Shown in pieces: positions 42,588 to 50,546 of a stretch of 64,000 nt of DNA. Numbering within the stretch: the stretch's first letter is position 1; each line of letters begins with the position of its first letter. The position numbers and the translations under genes were made by a program. Below the pieces are notes generated by a model. The model worked only from the letters and a program-made list of their open reading frames with translations. It searched no databases and was not told where the DNA came from. Source of the stretch: Bradyrhizobium sp. CSA207 (GTDB lineage: Bacteria > Pseudomonadota > Alphaproteobacteria > Rhizobiales > Xanthobacteraceae). The DNA is taken from contig NZ_JAACFT010000033.1 in assembly GCF_029051685.1 (NCBI RefSeq), positions 34,685-98,684 on the forward strand. Reading direction: 5' to 3'.

Positions 42588-42761
42588 CTAAGACTTCTTA
42601 CCTGTCCTCGATTTCAACGAAAGACCAAGGCGCAAGGCCATGCGCTTGATCGCATCGGGCGAGCGCCCGAGCTGTTTCGCCGCCTCCTCCAGGGAAGCCG
42701 AAGACTTAGCCAACTCCATCAGCCGGCGGTCTTCCTTGAACGACCAGGGCTTGCGCGCCAT
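42588..42761 (-). CDS. 57-residue helix-turn-helix (SANT/Myb-like) protein
   Basis: The product MARKPWSFKEDRRLMELAKS continues into SLEEAAKQLGRSPDAIKRMA, a compact three-helix pattern (W...ED..L..L...G.S....A..LGRS..A...R) found in small Myb/SANT-like DNA-binding proteins. The ATG at 42761 has GAGAGG about 12 bases upstream; an in-frame ATG at 42773 abuts that site. A DNA-binding role is inferred from the helix pattern only. Confidence 0.65.
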   Translation of the reverse strand: MARKPWSFKEDRRLMELAKSSASLEEAAKQLGRSPDAIKRMALRLGLSLKSRTGKKS

Positions 42762-42965
42762 AACCGAAATCATCCTCTCGTCGACAAAGACAAAGCCGCC
42801 AAGCGGACCCATGTCGCTCGGCGGCTTTGCTTGGGTGGGGCCGAGCTTGGGGGAGCCCGGTGAGGCGATGGATAAGCGATCGGTGAGACTTCGCAACAAA
42901 CAACGCGGGTTAAGCTAACCGCTCAACCTTACCGAGATGAAATCGGCGCTTCGCGCTCCGTATAA

Positions 42966-43178
42966 CCACGGAGATTTCGCTACCAAAGCGGCTCCGAATC
43001 CGGAGGGCGCGATATTCTCGAGCGGATCGCAGATGCATTCATCACATCCTGGCGGGCCGTCGCGGTATTGGACGGCATCGACGAGGCCTATGAGCGATGG
43101 CGAAAAACAGCCCGGATTGGATTGGAAAGGGGTGAACCGGGGTCAACATCATCGTTGCATCAAGTTCGGGCAACTTGA
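42966..43178 (+). pseudogene. Possible decayed reading frame
   Basis: The stretch 42762-43355 has no intact gene. Within it, one frame is open from after a TAA at 42963 to a TGA at 43176 and encodes a natural-looking acidic/aromatic segment (ILERIADAFITSWRAVAVLD, then DEAYERWRKTARIGLERG). There is no ATG or GTG start, only an internal TTG. It may be the tail of a lost gene or chance. Confidence 0.25.
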
Positions 43179-43355
43179 GCTATCGTCGGCCCCCGGGCTG
43201 GTTGCTCTCGCGCGACGACCAAACTTCAAGCAACACGTTGCACAAACTTCATCTTCGTCTGACAAAATTTTCAGCGGCGCCGATCTTGATGTCGTCACAA
43301 CGACAAGATGGAATATCTGGGGAGGAACGTTCCAAACAACGCGGGAACATTCCAA

Positions 43356-43517
43356 ATGGCTGCGATCCTGGTTTTGGCTTCGATGTTTGCGGTTGGCTTT
43401 TGCTGCGGTTACGCCGTGAGGGCGTGGCGCTCCCACAAGCGATCGGCGCGATACCGTCTTTATGCCCCCTATACCCCCACCTCGGTGGGGGCCAGCCGCA
43501 GCCAGCACCCATCTTGA
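43356..43517 (+). CDS. 53-residue single-helix membrane protein
   Basis: MAAILVLASMFAVGFCCGYA is one membrane helix, followed by a basic tail RAWRSHKRSARYRLYAPY. The positive tail predicts that the C-terminus faces the cytoplasm. An earlier in-frame ATG at 43308 would add 16 polar residues. No RBS is strong. The family is not recognised; the coding call rests on the helix plus basic tail. Confidence 0.5.
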   Translation: MAAILVLASMFAVGFCCGYAVRAWRSHKRSARYRLYAPYTPTSVGASRSQHPS

Positions 43518-43717
43518 TGGTAAGGACCGGCGCGATATCTCAGCGGTCGATTGATCCTACATTGATCTCGATCACTGCGGGCGCCCAAATAACCATGCGC
43601 GGTTAGGTTAACTTGTCGCAGTCCTTGTGAGCCTTGGAGCGGTGACTTAGAAATCTGCCAGTTGATTGCGAGAGTTTAGCCGCCGCGATTTTGCGGGGTC
43701 CGCGTGGGTAAGCGTAG

Positions 43718-43852
43718 ATGGCGTATCTGATTGCGTTGCTAGGCACGACAACTTGCGTCCTGCTTTGGATTGCCTTTGTTTGCACCTATGATCGACGGCT
43801 CAAGGATCTTCCAGGTCCCTGGATCATGAGTGAGGGCCGTCACAATGATTGA
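43718..43852 (+). CDS. 44-residue membrane protein translationally coupled to the next gene
   Basis: MAYLIALLGTTTCVLLWIAF is a membrane helix, followed by a polar tail ending MSEGRHND. Its last codons contain the ATG of the following gene at 43845, giving an eight-base overlap, the usual sign of coupled translation. This overlap and the helix support a real gene despite its size. Confidence 0.6.
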   Translation: MAYLIALLGTTTCVLLWIAFVCTYDRRLKDLPGPWIMSEGRHND

Positions 43853-44135
43853 TCAAAGGCGCAATGCACCGCGCAGGTATTTTGTCGATCGGCAAGGGCA
43901 CCGTGTCCTGATCGGCCTTTCGCTGGACGAGACGTCCGAGTTTGAAGCCCTGGACCTTCCGTCGACGAATGTTGATCATGCAGTGGTCGAACAAGGCGTG
44001 AGCGGAGCGGCCGTTGCAGCCGGCGAAATCCGATGGCTTGAGCTGTATTCCAAGCACGAAGGAGCCTGGCGGGCATGGATAGCGCAGAGCCGGGCAGGGG
44101 AGGCGGACAATTCAGACTTTGTTAACTACGTCTGA
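43845..44135 (+). CDS. 96-residue protein of unknown function
   Basis: MIDQRRNAPRRYFVDRQGHR opens a soluble, mixed-charge protein with no signal peptide or membrane segment. Its second half is acidic/aromatic (GEIRWLELYSKHEGAWRAWI). I do not recognise it. It starts within the end of the 44-residue gene and is followed by another short gene on the same strand, so it probably belongs to a small operon. Confidence 0.65.
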   Translation: MIDQRRNAPRRYFVDRQGHRVLIGLSLDETSEFEALDLPSTNVDHAVVEQGVSGAAVAAGEIRWLELYSKHEGAWRAWIAQSRAGEADNSDFVNYV

Positions 44136-44168
44136 TCGATTGTAGCGGCTTAGAAAGCCAAATGTGGG

Positions 44169-44594
44169 ATGGCCCAAATGTTCCAGCTGTTCCTGAGGGC
44201 GCGCGCACACAATCTTCTCAACCTCCGCCGCGAGGACAAGGGCTTCAAAGCCCGCTCCGCCGAGCGTGATGCTGCGACCGATCGCGCGCGAATCGAGGCG
44301 GTGATAATCGCGATCGATGCCGCCCTGCAGGAGGCTGAAAGGGAGCAAGCCGGCCTCAATCGACGCGTTGACGATGCACTGGCGCGTGCGTCCGTCACCT
44401 TCGGAAACGGCACCGATGAATATCTCGAGCGGGAGCCGCTCGACAACTACCATCAGGATCTGTTTGCCGCCGATATCTCGAACGGCCAGCGGCGGCTCAA
44501 GGAGCTCGCGAGCACGATCTCCCACTTGAAATTCGTCAAGACCGCGATGCTCACTCGCTTTCCGGACTTCAAGCCGCCGCAGCTCAACAGCTAG
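44169..44594 (+). CDS. 141-residue coiled-coil protein of unknown function
   Basis: A soluble, highly helical protein. Residues about 20-80 (KARSAERDAATDRARIEAVI, then LQEAEREQAGLNRRVDDALA) have the heptad spacing of a coiled coil. The C-terminal part ends in FVKTAMLTRFPDFKPPQLNS. No catalytic motif or signal peptide is seen. It follows the preceding gene by 33 bases. Confidence 0.65.
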   Translation: MAQMFQLFLRARAHNLLNLRREDKGFKARSAERDAATDRARIEAVIIAIDAALQEAEREQAGLNRRVDDALARASVTFGNGTDEYLEREPLDNYHQDLFAADISNGQRRLKELASTISHLKFVKTAMLTRFPDFKPPQLNS

Positions 44595-44800
44595 CTCTGG
44601 CGCTTTCCGCGGCATCCTGCCGTGGTCCAGGCGCTCAGCGGCGCCAACCCAAGCGCAGACTTTGTCAGCTCGGCCTGCGTCATGGTGCAGGACCTGGATC
44701 GGCCACGCGTCAATTCGGCCCTGCTTTGATGTTTGGCTCTTCTGTCCTTTTTGATATGGTTTCGTCCAGCGTTCTTGGATGGATTGAAGGAGCGAGCCAG

Positions 44801-45076
44801 GTGCCCTGCAGAAATTTGCAAAAGTCGATTGGATTGGCATTTGTGTTGGCTTTTGGCGCACCAGTAACGGCCTCGGCCGTTACTGTCGAAGTGGCGCGCG
44901 CATGTGATGCAGCATTAGCCAAGGCCTTTCCGCCAAAGCAGATCGGCAATCCCGCTGCCGGTAGCAAGGGGACGCCCAAGGAGCGGCGCGACTACTTCAG
45001 CAAATGCGTCGCGAACAACGGCAAGGTCGACGACGCTCCAGCGGACACGCCCAAGGACAGCAAGGCCAATAAATAA
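44801..45076 (+). CDS. 91-residue secreted protein with a cysteine pair
   Basis: The start is a GTG at 44801 with AAGGAG eight bases upstream; this choice puts a signal peptide (KSIGLAFVLAFGAPVTASA) exactly at the N-terminus, whereas upstream ATGs would bury it. The mature part has two cysteines (VARACDAALAKAF and DYFSKCVANNGK), probably a disulfide, and a Lys/Asp/Pro-rich tail. The Cys spacing and basic helix recall PsiF-like small periplasmic proteins, but the match is weak. Confidence 0.7.
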   Translation: MPCRNLQKSIGLAFVLAFGAPVTASAVTVEVARACDAALAKAFPPKQIGNPAAGSKGTPKERRDYFSKCVANNGKVDDAPADTPKDSKANK

Positions 45077-45100
45077 GCGAAGACGCGCTACGCCCTCGAG

Positions 45101-45190
45101 CATGATCCGGAAAGGTGCGTCGCAGGCTTCCGAAAAGGTCACGCTCTAAAAACCTAACGCGCGATGACGATTCATCCCAATCTCGTCGTC
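45101..45190. repeat. Dispersed rhizobial repeat, copy 2 (inverted relative to 12902-13002)
   Basis: Contains GAGCATGATCCGGAAAGG and, at the far end, CGATTCATCCCAATCTCGTC, the inverse complement of the opening of the copy at 12902. The loop part has diverged. It fills the convergent gap between genes ending at 45076 and 45193. Confidence 0.75.
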
Positions 45191-45192
45191 CT

Positions 45193-46410
45193 TTAGCGTC
45201 GTGGCGGGCAGGGGGAGTAGAACGCGCCGTTTGTTGCATTTATGCGTTCGACGCATTGATTGGGATCTGTGACCATCCCGGCCACACTGAAGTCATAGCC
45301 CATACCCTTGACCACCACGACGTAGCGGCCGGGCGAAAGCGTGAAGCCGTCCTGCTCCGACTGCAACAACAGCATTCTCGGCTGATCCTCGATCGGACCT
45401 ACTTTGTAGAGGTAGGACATGCTGCGAATGACCCAGGAATCGCCGGTGCTGACCATGGCGGCTTTCCCGGTGGCATCGACGCCCATCGCCCGGGAGACCT
45501 TCGCGACCACCCGAACCTCAGTCCCGCTTGCATCGACGCCCCCGTCGGGCCTGAACACAATGAATTTGACATCTCCGCTCGTCAGCGTCGTCGCGCTCGG
45601 CGTGTTGATTGCTGCTGAGATAGCGACACGGCGATCCGGAATCTTTCCGGGGACCGGCTTGAGCTCCTGGAGCTGGCCTTCGCTCAGGGCGTAGACGCCG
45701 AACGTTGTCGGCAAAGGCATCGAGGGTTGCGCAGCTGGCACCGGCTCCCTCGGATGATCCGGTACCCGTTCGGGTGTTTCACTGCTTGATGGAGTCGCGG
45801 CGGCGGTCGGTTGAGGCTGCGGGCTTGTCGACGCTCTCTCGGACAATGCTGCGGACTGCCACAGTGCGACGGATTGTGTCTTCAACCGCGGCCAATACGT
45901 AACCGCCGCGCTGGCGCCGGCCATGATGACGAGGATGGCGGTTAATCGAAGGAGAGAATTGATGGTGCCGCTCCGCTTGGGCTGGTCAAGCGGTCTTGGC
46001 TGTGCGACAGGACGGCGCCCGATGTCCGCAAGGTTCGGAATGGACGCGGAAGCCGGAACGGGCGCCACAGTCGGAATGGGCGGGGGAGCAGCGGGATTAA
46101 CCGGCGATGGATCCGAAACGACGCCTGGCTGTGCGGACACAGCGTTGCGCTCGGGAGCGCTGCGCTCAAATGAAAACTCAACCTCCCGAATGGCGCGTTC
46201 GAGCACCTGCTGGAGCTCGCGGGATTCCCGCGCGTCGGCATGGGTGAATTGTTCCAGGAGCTTGATGCGGGCCAACTCGTAAACGATCGCGCGGATCTGC
46301 CGCGGGTCGCCAGATATGTCGCGGATCTGCCCGGACAGAAGACGGACAAACCCGGCCTTGATCGCGTGCGTCTTTGGAGCGCTGGCGGCGGTGTCGCTGG
46401 GGTCGGTCAT
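45193..46410 (-). CDS. 405-residue membrane-anchored protein of unknown function
   Basis: The chain has a cytoplasmic N-terminal helical part (LLSGQIRDISGDPRQIRAIV, residues about 24-80), a Pro-rich linker, one membrane helix near residues 150-170 (LLRLTAILVIMAGASAAVTY), a Pro/Ser/Thr-rich spacer, and a periplasmic C-terminal domain of about 170 residues with conserved-looking beta segments (VAISAAINTPSATTLTSGDV) and a terminal cysteine pair (NQCVERIN...YSPCPPRR). The ATG at 46410 is chosen over a TTG one codon upstream. It resembles a bitopic envelope-linking protein. No family recognised. It diverges from the gene at 46612. Confidence 0.75.
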   Translation of the reverse strand: MTDPSDTAASAPKTHAIKAGFVRLLSGQIRDISGDPRQIRAIVYELARIKLLEQFTHADARESRELQQVLERAIREVEFSFERSAPERNAVSAQPGVVSDPSPVNPAAPPPIPTVAPVPASASIPNLADIGRRPVAQPRPLDQPKRSGTINSLLRLTAILVIMAGASAAVTYWPRLKTQSVALWQSAALSERASTSPQPQPTAAATPSSSETPERVPDHPREPVPAAQPSMPLPTTFGVYALSEGQLQELKPVPGKIPDRRVAISAAINTPSATTLTSGDVKFIVFRPDGGVDASGTEVRVVAKVSRAMGVDATGKAAMVSTGDSWVIRSMSYLYKVGPIEDQPRMLLLQSEQDGFTLSPGRYVVVVKGMGYDFSVAGMVTDPNQCVERINATNGAFYSPCPPRR

Positions 46411-46515
46411 CAAGGCCGATCAAGTAACCCGGAAAAAGCTGTTTCGCTAGGCTTTTCCGCTTCGAACCTCTCAGTGGCGGATCCTTCCTTGTTGCAAAGT
46501 CCGCCAAGGCCCAGT

Positions 46516-46551
46516 CTTGGTCGACCAAAGGTGCTTGGTCGACCAAAGGTG
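46516..46551. promoter_or_regulatory. Tandem 18-bp repeat, each with a 12-bp palindrome
   Basis: CTTGGTCGACCAAAGGTG occurs twice in a row. Each unit carries the perfect palindrome TTGGTCGACCAA (46517-46528 and 46535-46546), placed 18 bp centre to centre. The site lies in the 201-base region between divergent genes starting at 46410 and 46612, where an operator would be expected. No regulator is assigned. Confidence 0.6.
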
Positions 46552-46611
46552 CTTGCTTTTGGACAAGAACCTGTGACATTTCGCCGGAGCTCCTCTTTCC
46601 GGTGTTTGACC

Positions 46612-46857
46612 ATGCGCGGCGTTTTGACGGCACTTACCTTTTCGTTCTTCATGGTTCAGCCCGCCGCTGCACAAGGCGTCAAGGACCAGGCCAACGTGAC
46701 CAGCAGCAGCATCCTGACGACTCCCACAAAGAAGACGCAGGCGACCGAGGCCGCCTCACGGCCCACCGCCGTCCGGAACCTTACCGGCAGACTGCCTGCA
46801 GGAAAGACGGCCCAAGGGGTCTGGAGGGATGGCAAGCTGATCGCCGTGCCTCGGTGA
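46612..46857 (+). CDS. 81-residue secreted protein of unknown function
   Basis: MRGVLTALTFSFFMVQPAAA is a signal peptide, followed by a Ser/Thr-rich, cysteine-free mature chain ending AQGVWRDGKLIAVPR. The mature start QGVKDQANVT is similar to that of the next gene product (QGVNDPSTPN), so the two may be related small periplasmic proteins. The tandem palindromes at 46516 are 61 bases upstream. Confidence 0.68.
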   Translation: MRGVLTALTFSFFMVQPAAAQGVKDQANVTSSSILTTPTKKTQATEAASRPTAVRNLTGRLPAGKTAQGVWRDGKLIAVPR

Positions 46858-46921
46858 GGTCCCAAGCAACCGTGAAGGAACGGTGATCGCCTCCCTGACG
46901 TTCTCGCTCGGGAGATAGCTC

Positions 46922-47161
46922 ATGAAACGATTAGTCTTGATCGCAGCTGCACTTCTTGTGCCCGCCAGCATCTCGGCCCAGGGCGTCAATGATCCGTCGA
47001 CCCCCAATCGGAACGTAATCATCGTCAATCCATCGCAGCCCTCGCCAAGCACGGCTACGCCGAATATTCCGAGCCAGATTCAGCCACCTGTGGTCAGCGG
47101 AGGGCGCGCGCGCCCCTATTACGGAAGCAGAACGCGGGGTAGTGGGTCGAGCAGGCGATAG
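46922..47161 (+). CDS. 79-residue secreted Pro/Ser/Arg-rich protein
   Basis: MKRLVLIAAALLVPASISA is a clear signal peptide. The mature chain is low-complexity, rich in Pro, Ser, Asn and Arg, ending RTRGSGSSRR, and probably unfolded until it meets a partner such as polysaccharide or peptidoglycan. The ATG is preceded by CTCGGGAGATAGCTC. It follows the previous gene by 64 bases. Confidence 0.7.
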   Translation: MKRLVLIAAALLVPASISAQGVNDPSTPNRNVIIVNPSQPSPSTATPNIPSQIQPPVVSGGRARPYYGSRTRGSGSSRR

Positions 47162-47230
47162 TCTACCCGTCCAAAACCAGGTCTGTTGCTGTTGACGGTT
47201 GGAACCCGTGGCTGCCCTACGGCAGAGCGA

Positions 47231-47623
47231 CTATTGTGCGCTAGGCGCCATCCCCCCGCCGGACGGAAAGTTGCTGGACTTGAGAGCCATTCCGCTGACG
47301 CGGAAGCGAACATTTCCCGCCAAGTACAAATAGTCCGAGGTCGTACTGCTGACGGTCCGCACCTCGACATAGGTCAGCGTGATCGAACCCACGCTAGGAG
47401 TCACCTGGGTGATGTCGACAAACCGAGCTCCCGGGAACAGCTTTTGGTCGAGGCCATAGAAGATCTTTTCACGCTCTGACCACAGGACGAAGTGACCGCC
47501 GGCCTTCTGATCAACGGCTTCGTATTGCGTATGGATGACCTGCGGATATTCGATCTGGCCTGCCGTTGCGGAATGAGTCCCAAACCAGATCACCAGAGCC
47601 AGGAAAGCAACGTTGCGGACCAC
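47231..47623 (-). CDS. 130-residue secreted protein of unknown function
   Basis: MVRNVAFLALVIWFGTHSAT is a signal peptide. The mature part is beta-rich with alternating hydrophobic residues (SVGSITLTYVEVRTVSS, YLYLAGNVRFRVSGM), consistent with a small beta-sandwich, and ends in a Ser/Pro/Gly tail. There are no cysteines in the mature part. Not recognised. It is convergent with the gene at 46922. Confidence 0.68.
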   Translation of the reverse strand: MVRNVAFLALVIWFGTHSATAGQIEYPQVIHTQYEAVDQKAGGHFVLWSEREKIFYGLDQKLFPGARFVDITQVTPSVGSITLTYVEVRTVSSTTSDYLYLAGNVRFRVSGMALKSSNFPSGGGMAPSAQ

Positions 47624-47734
47624 GGGCTAAAATCCTCGCGAGCTAAAGCGCGAAGCTTGCCTGCGATTTGGCTTTCTTGCAATCGGCAAAGGTATAGATT
47701 GAGGAGGGAGAGATAAGGGACTTCCGGCTGCCCA

Positions 47735-48217
47735 ATGGTCGTCCTTATGTCTCGTCTTTGGAGATCACTCGTGCGTCCCTGTCGGCGTGACCACTCGCCA
47801 GCTTACGCAATGCGGCTTGTGGCGCTGTCTCGAGCGGTCACCATCGCTAGCGGACTAGCCCTTTGTCTGCCCTGTTCGCCTCCCTGTCTTGCTCAAACAG
47901 AGCCGGAGCCCTCGCTCAACGACTACCTTCCGCCAAGTGAGCCCGAACTGACGCGCGACGAATGGCGGCAGCGGATCGAAGATGCAAGGCGACGGGCCAA
48001 GGAGGTCGCGCGCGAGCGGCGCGAACACCCCGACCTCCATGTGCCGGTCCCGGAAGATCCAGAGATCGTCGCAAGCGAGCGCGTTCTCAACGACGAAAGC
48101 CTGCAGCGAGGCGACATCATCGCGACCAAGAAGGGGATGTTCGTCTACCAAGGACGATCGGATCAACCGCGTCGCGAGCAGGACTTTGTGCCGATCGTCC
48201 CGAAAACGGCGCGTTGA
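47735..48217 (+). CDS. Secreted protein of unknown function with a charged helical core
   Basis: A hydrophobic export segment VTIASGLALCLPCSPPCLAQ precedes a helical, Arg/Glu-rich region (DEWRQRIEDARRRAKEVARE) and a beta-like end (GDIIATKKGMFVYQGR). If translation begins at 47735 the signal is preceded by an unusually long basic stretch; an ATG at 47810 (MRLVALSRAV) would give a normal signal peptide. The start is therefore uncertain. No family is recognised. Confidence 0.62.
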   Translation: MVVLMSRLWRSLVRPCRRDHSPAYAMRLVALSRAVTIASGLALCLPCSPPCLAQTEPEPSLNDYLPPSEPELTRDEWRQRIEDARRRAKEVARERREHPDLHVPVPEDPEIVASERVLNDESLQRGDIIATKKGMFVYQGRSDQPRREQDFVPIVPKTAR

Positions 48218-48257
48218 AAATTCACGGCAAGCCCCAAGCTAAATCGCGCGCGAACGA

Positions 48258-48920
48258 TCAGTACCGCCGCAAAATCTGGTTGAACTTGGGATCTGCCCCC
48301 TGGGTGGCCTCCAGAAGCAGCGACTTGCCTTGCGGCGTTGCCTGCACGTAGGCCGCGATCAGGAGTTGCTCGTAGCGAGAGCGGTTGGCAAGCGCCGAGC
48401 GAATGTCCGATTGCGCCAGGAGCTTGATCTCTTCGTCGGCTGCGGCTGCGCTCGAGGTCACGGTTTGGATCCGTGCGAAGGCAACGGCGATCGGCACGGC
48501 TCCGGTCAGGTAAGACATTTTCACAGCTGGCGTCACGGCGGCGCCGGATTGAGCTTTCAGCGTACCGAGCGTGAGCCATAGTGCGGGCCGGATGGGCGAT
48601 ACTTTCAGGGCCGCAACGACGGCATCTTGGGCCGCCTTGTTCTCGGTAGCCCTGCCGCTCGCCTCGGCTGCGGGATGGTGAAGAAAGTCCGCGGCTTTTG
48701 CGGCCGCATAATTCGCAAGCAAGTCGCCATCGAATGAAAAGGGCGCCAGAACGCCCGATGAGGCTACATTGACTTTCTCGGGCGGAATCTCACCCAAGAA
48801 CAAATCGCTCGCCCGAAAGTTCGATCGCGTGAGATCGCCGTAAAATCCCAATCCTGCATAAAGCAGCAACATCGCCGCGATGCAGGCGCCAACGATGCGA
48901 AGCAAGATCATGCGGCTCAT
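48258..48920 (-). CDS. 220-residue single-anchor periplasmic protein of unknown function
   Basis: MSRMILLRIVGACIAAMLLL is an N-terminal membrane anchor. The rest is helical, with a TPR-like repeat signature: AALKVSPIRPALWLTLGTLK and a later SYLTGAVPIAVAFARIQTV. The layout (anchor, acidic helical region, AALxxxPxxxxLWLxL) is shared with the protein at 59875-60639 in the polysaccharide locus. Function unknown; the similarity suggests a polysaccharide-related envelope role. It is 61 bases past the phosphatase gene on the same strand. Confidence 0.68.
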   Translation of the reverse strand: MSRMILLRIVGACIAAMLLLYAGLGFYGDLTRSNFRASDLFLGEIPPEKVNVASSGVLAPFSFDGDLLANYAAAKAADFLHHPAAEASGRATENKAAQDAVVAALKVSPIRPALWLTLGTLKAQSGAAVTPAVKMSYLTGAVPIAVAFARIQTVTSSAAAADEEIKLLAQSDIRSALANRSRYEQLLIAAYVQATPQGKSLLLEATQGADPKFNQILRRY

Positions 48921-48981
48921 AATGAATTCGAGATGCTCGTGAGGCGGGGCGCGGGAGCTGTCCAGCAACTCTGAAAAAGCC

Positions 48982-49719
48982 CTAAATTGCGAGCAGACTA
49001 TCGCCCTGGATCGTGAGCAAGGTCAAGTTGCCGGTCGCATAAGCGCCGGTGTCGATATTGATCCGGTTTGGGCGGATATCGGGAGCGCTGACCGGGGTAT
49101 GGCCGTGGACGACATATTTGCCGAAGCGTCTGTCGGACTCGAGGAATTCCTCGCGGATCCAGAGCAGATCCTCCTCCTTTTGACGTTCGAGGGCGACGCC
49201 CGGCTTGACGCCGGCGTGAACAAAAAAGAAGTCGCCACATGCAAAGGACGAGCGGAGCTGCTGAAGAAAGGAAAGATGCTCCGGCGGAAGCGCGCGCCTC
49301 AACCCTTCGATCAGCTCAATCTGCTCTTCCGGCGTCGGATTCATGGTCGGGTTAATGCCGTAGGAGACAAGGGTCAGCAGGCCTCCGTAGTGGCGCCATT
49401 CCTGCAACCGTGCCGGATCCTTGAGAACCTCGAGTAAGAAGACCTCGTGGTTGCCCTTAAGGCACACCGTCTCATGCGATTTCGAGCGCTCGATCAGGAT
49501 ATCAAGCACGGCGCGTGAGTCCGGGCCCCGGTCGACATAGTCGCCAAGAAAGACCTGGATGGCTCGCTCCGGAGCAGAGCGAGCAAGGTCGGCGTCGATG
49601 ACGGTTAAGAGCGACTGAAGCAAGTCGGCGCGTCCATGCACATCGCCGAGGGCATAGATCCTCACGCCGTCGGGAAGCCGAGGCTTGACGTTCTTACGAA
49701 AGCGCTTGGAAAGGCCCAT
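48982..49719 (-). CDS. PPP-family serine/threonine protein phosphatase (metallophosphoesterase)
   Basis: A 245-residue enzyme with all metal-site motifs in order: YALGDVHGRADLL near residue 22, FLGDYVDRGPDSR, LKGNHEVFLLEV, and VHGHTPVSAPD near the C-terminus. Bacterial PPPs of this size (PrpA/Bsu-type) dephosphorylate proteins or hydrolyse Ap4A. Its location near polysaccharide and autokinase genes is suggestive, but a role against tyrosine kinases is not established. It starts with MGLSKRF and appears to lead a transcript with the gene at 48258. Confidence 0.88.
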   Translation of the reverse strand: MGLSKRFRKNVKPRLPDGVRIYALGDVHGRADLLQSLLTVIDADLARSAPERAIQVFLGDYVDRGPDSRAVLDILIERSKSHETVCLKGNHEVFLLEVLKDPARLQEWRHYGGLLTLVSYGINPTMNPTPEEQIELIEGLRRALPPEHLSFLQQLRSSFACGDFFFVHAGVKPGVALERQKEEDLLWIREEFLESDRRFGKYVVHGHTPVSAPDIRPNRINIDTGAYATGNLTLLTIQGDSLLAI

Positions 49720-49910
49720 CAGCTGGTCGAATCGCGTCTGGCGTCATGAATGGACGTCATGATCGCTCATAGCAGAACAAGTTACGTACCGGTATTCTTA
49801 ATTATTTCTGACGGAGTCGCGGCTGTTTTGATTCAAGGGTCGCTCGCTCTTTGAGCCGGATCTCAAGACGTCTCGCGTAGCGTTTCCCCAACAAGAATGG
49901 GGAGCGCGAC

Positions 49911-50534
49911 ATGCGCAAAACTTTAAGATTCCTGGCGGTTGCCGCCGCTCTGTTGGCTGGGGGCCAGCACAGCGCCGAGGCCGCTTTTGTTGGTGCGCCG
50001 TTGGCATTGCGCGGCGCGATCCAGTACATCAAGTTCGACCAGCCGACCTTGGCGCCGATGGCATTCACGATCTTTTGCCTGAAGTACGAGGGCGAGTGTA
50101 AGCCGCGACCGCAGCAAGTCGTGTTCAGGGGTGGTCGTCTGAAGCTCACGGCCGAACGCATGGCCCAGCTTCAGGAGGTCAATCAGCGGGTCAACGGCGC
50201 GATCCGACCCGAGCCCAATTTGGAGGGGCTGCGCGGGGAGAAGTGGCTGCTGCATCCTGCGAGCGGCGACTGCAACGATTACGCTGTGACAAAACGCCAC
50301 GATCTGATCGCCAAGGGCTTCCCGGCGCGTTCCGTGTTGCTGAGCGAGGTCGTGACGACCTGGGGTGAGCATCATCTCGTGGTGGTGGTGCGCACGTTCT
50401 CCGGCGATCTCGTGCTGGACAATCTCACCGGGCATATCCTGCCCTGGTCGAAGAAGTCCTATCGCTGGGTTCGCATCCAGATGCCCAAGAACCCGAACTA
50501 CTGGGCCTCACTTGGCGGCGACCGCAACGCCTGA
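49911..50534 (+). CDS. Transglutaminase-like cysteine proteinase (BTLCP family)
   Basis: A 207-residue secreted enzyme with a signal peptide ending SAEAAF. The catalytic set is visible: Cys in SGDCNDYAVTKRHDL, His in TWGEHHLVVVVRT and Asp in LVLDNLTGHILPW. The family includes LapG, which cleaves a surface adhesin under control of c-di-GMP; many relatives in rhizobia have no LapD partner. No LapD or LapA gene is in the window, although a diguanylate cyclase is at 27878. GGGGAGCG precedes the ATG. It is convergent with the membrane protein at 50547. Confidence 0.9.
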   Translation: MRKTLRFLAVAAALLAGGQHSAEAAFVGAPLALRGAIQYIKFDQPTLAPMAFTIFCLKYEGECKPRPQQVVFRGGRLKLTAERMAQLQEVNQRVNGAIRPEPNLEGLRGEKWLLHPASGDCNDYAVTKRHDLIAKGFPARSVLLSEVVTTWGEHHLVVVVRTFSGDLVLDNLTGHILPWSKKSYRWVRIQMPKNPNYWASLGGDRNA

Positions 50535-50546
50535 TGACCGGCGCTT

